Shown here piece after piece: positions 29,725 to 30,300 of a stretch of 30,300 nucleotides of DNA. A program made the translations under genes and the position numbers. Source of the stretch: UBA4738 sp002413305. GTDB taxonomy: Bacteria; Actinomycetota; UBA4738. The stretch covers positions 1 through 30,300 of the forward strand of contig DAIUAM010000037.1 of assembly GCA_036847185.1 (NCBI GenBank). Direction: 5' to 3'. Numbering within the stretch: position 1 is the first letter of the stretch; each line of letters opens with the position of its first letter. The notes under the pieces are model-generated. The model searched no databases, had not been told where the DNA came from, and was given only the letters and a program-made list of their open reading frames with translations.

Positions 29725-30300
29725 TCAGCGACCGGACGAGGCGCGGCGGCCGGACGCGGCTCGTTCCAGCGCCGCCAGGACCTGCCGGGCCGACCGTTCC
29801 CACGTGTAGCCCGCGACCTGCCTCCGACCGCGCTCGACCAGGTCGGCCCGGAGCGAGGGGTCCGACGCGACGCGCTCGATCCCCTGAGCCCATGCCGCCG
29901 GGTCGTGCGGAGGCAGACGGAGCGCGGCGTCGCCCACGATCTCCCGCATCACGGGGATGTCGCTGACCAGCGCCGGCACGCCTGCGGCCATGGCCTCCAC
30001 CGGCGGGAGGCCGAACCCTTCGTACACGGACGGATAGGCGAACGCCGTCGCGTGATGCAGAAGCGTCACCAGCTCCTCGTCCTGGACGTACCCGGTGAAC
30101 ACGATCCGACCGTCACGCCGGAGCGCCGCGGCCTGGCGGTGGAGGGCGTCCACTTCGAACACCTCCTTGCCGACCACGACCAGACGCTCGGCCGGCCCGC
30201 TGCCCGCTGCCGCCATCCGGCTATAGGCGCCGATCAGGACGGCGAGGTTCTTCCGGGGCTGGAGGTTGCCCACGGCCAGGACATAGGGCGGCTGGGGGGG
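29725..30300 (-). CDS. GT4 family glycosyltransferase, C-terminal part (cut by window edge)
   Basis: The frame runs off the right edge of the window and gives 191 residues of the C-terminal Rossmann half of a GT-B glycosyltransferase. PYVLAVGNLQPRKNL begins the domain, followed by LVVVGKEVFE, the HHATAFAYPSVYEGFGLPP segment with the E-x7-E pair (EGFGLPPVE) that binds the sugar nucleotide, and GVPALVSDIPVMREIVGDAA. The closest well-known pattern is that of mannosyl- or galactosyl-transferases of EPS pathways. Its N-terminal acceptor-binding half and start lie beyond the window. It precedes the phosphodiesterase-like gene by 36 bases on the same strand. Confidence 0.88.
   Translation of the reverse strand, partial: PPQPPYVLAVGNLQPRKNLAVLIGAYSRMAAAGSGPAERLVVVGKEVFEVDALHRQAAALRRDGRIVFTGYVQDEELVTLLHHATAFAYPSVYEGFGLPPVEAMAAGVPALVSDIPVMREIVGDAALRLPPHDPAAWAQGIERVASDPSLRADLVERGRRQVAGYTWERSARQVLAALERAASGRRASSGR

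Overview
The window is high-GC and densely coded, with short intergenic gaps, frequent GTG/TTG starts and stop/start overlaps of the ATGA or GTGA type. Several genes have a TANNNT -10 hexamer only 7-9 bases before the start codon, which suggests leaderless transcripts. Together with a Wzz domain fused to a BY-kinase, this points to an actinobacterial chromosome, probably from a deep-branching, poorly studied lineage. That placement is an inference. There are no RNA genes, insertion sequences, phage genes or CRISPR arrays in view.

The content reads as part of a large surface-polysaccharide / extracellular-glycan locus. Left part (1-5745, + strand): the 3' end of an acyl carrier protein (ACP), a 21-codon relic that resembles the start of an acyl-CoA dehydrogenase, a PAPS sulfotransferase, a sulfatase-fold hydrolase with Thr at the nucleophile position, then a complete ACP, an acyl-CoA dehydrogenase and a stand-alone adenylation enzyme. 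The last three look like the prolyl-AMP ligase / carrier protein / prolyl-S-carrier dehydrogenase trio of pyrrole biosynthesis. The ligase and ACP, with the two alpha/beta hydrolases further on (8866-10700), also recall exosortase-A-type exopolysaccharide loci. Between them lies a large secreted protein (5845-8745) with FG-GAP repeats, a 'WAVG' propeller, a degenerate cupredoxin-like domain and a fibronectin-like domain.

Middle part (10740-18117, - strand): a secreted esterase with a C-terminal membrane anchor, a secreted PQQ-type beta-propeller protein coupled to a formylglycine-type sulfatase, an alpha/beta-hydrolase lipoprotein, and a Wzz/BY-kinase with a tail of 12 tyrosines. A 289-base divergent region (18118-18406) separates these from the right part.

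Right part (18407-28062, + strand): a secreted kelch/Ig-like protein, a secreted GH5-type glycosidase, a Wzy/WaaL-type polymerase or ligase, a second sulfotransferase overlapping a second Thr-type sulfatase-fold enzyme, a methyltransferase and a GT2 glycosyltransferase. Convergent to these (- strand) are an alkaline-phosphatase-superfamily phosphodiesterase and the C-terminal part of a GT4 glycosyltransferase cut by the window edge.

Taken together: glycosyltransferases build a glycan, the Wzz/BY-kinase and Wzy-like protein control its polymerisation, and sulfotransferases and possibly phospho-transferring sulfatase-fold enzymes decorate it. An aminoacyl/heteroaryl-S-ACP module may supply another substituent, and secreted hydrolases and propeller proteins bind or remodel the product. 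The most unusual points are the eroded ACP-dehydrogenase duplication, the thioester-linked module inside a sulfated-glycan locus, the Thr/Cys/Ser variation at the nucleophile of four related hydrolases, and the Tyr-rich kinase tail.
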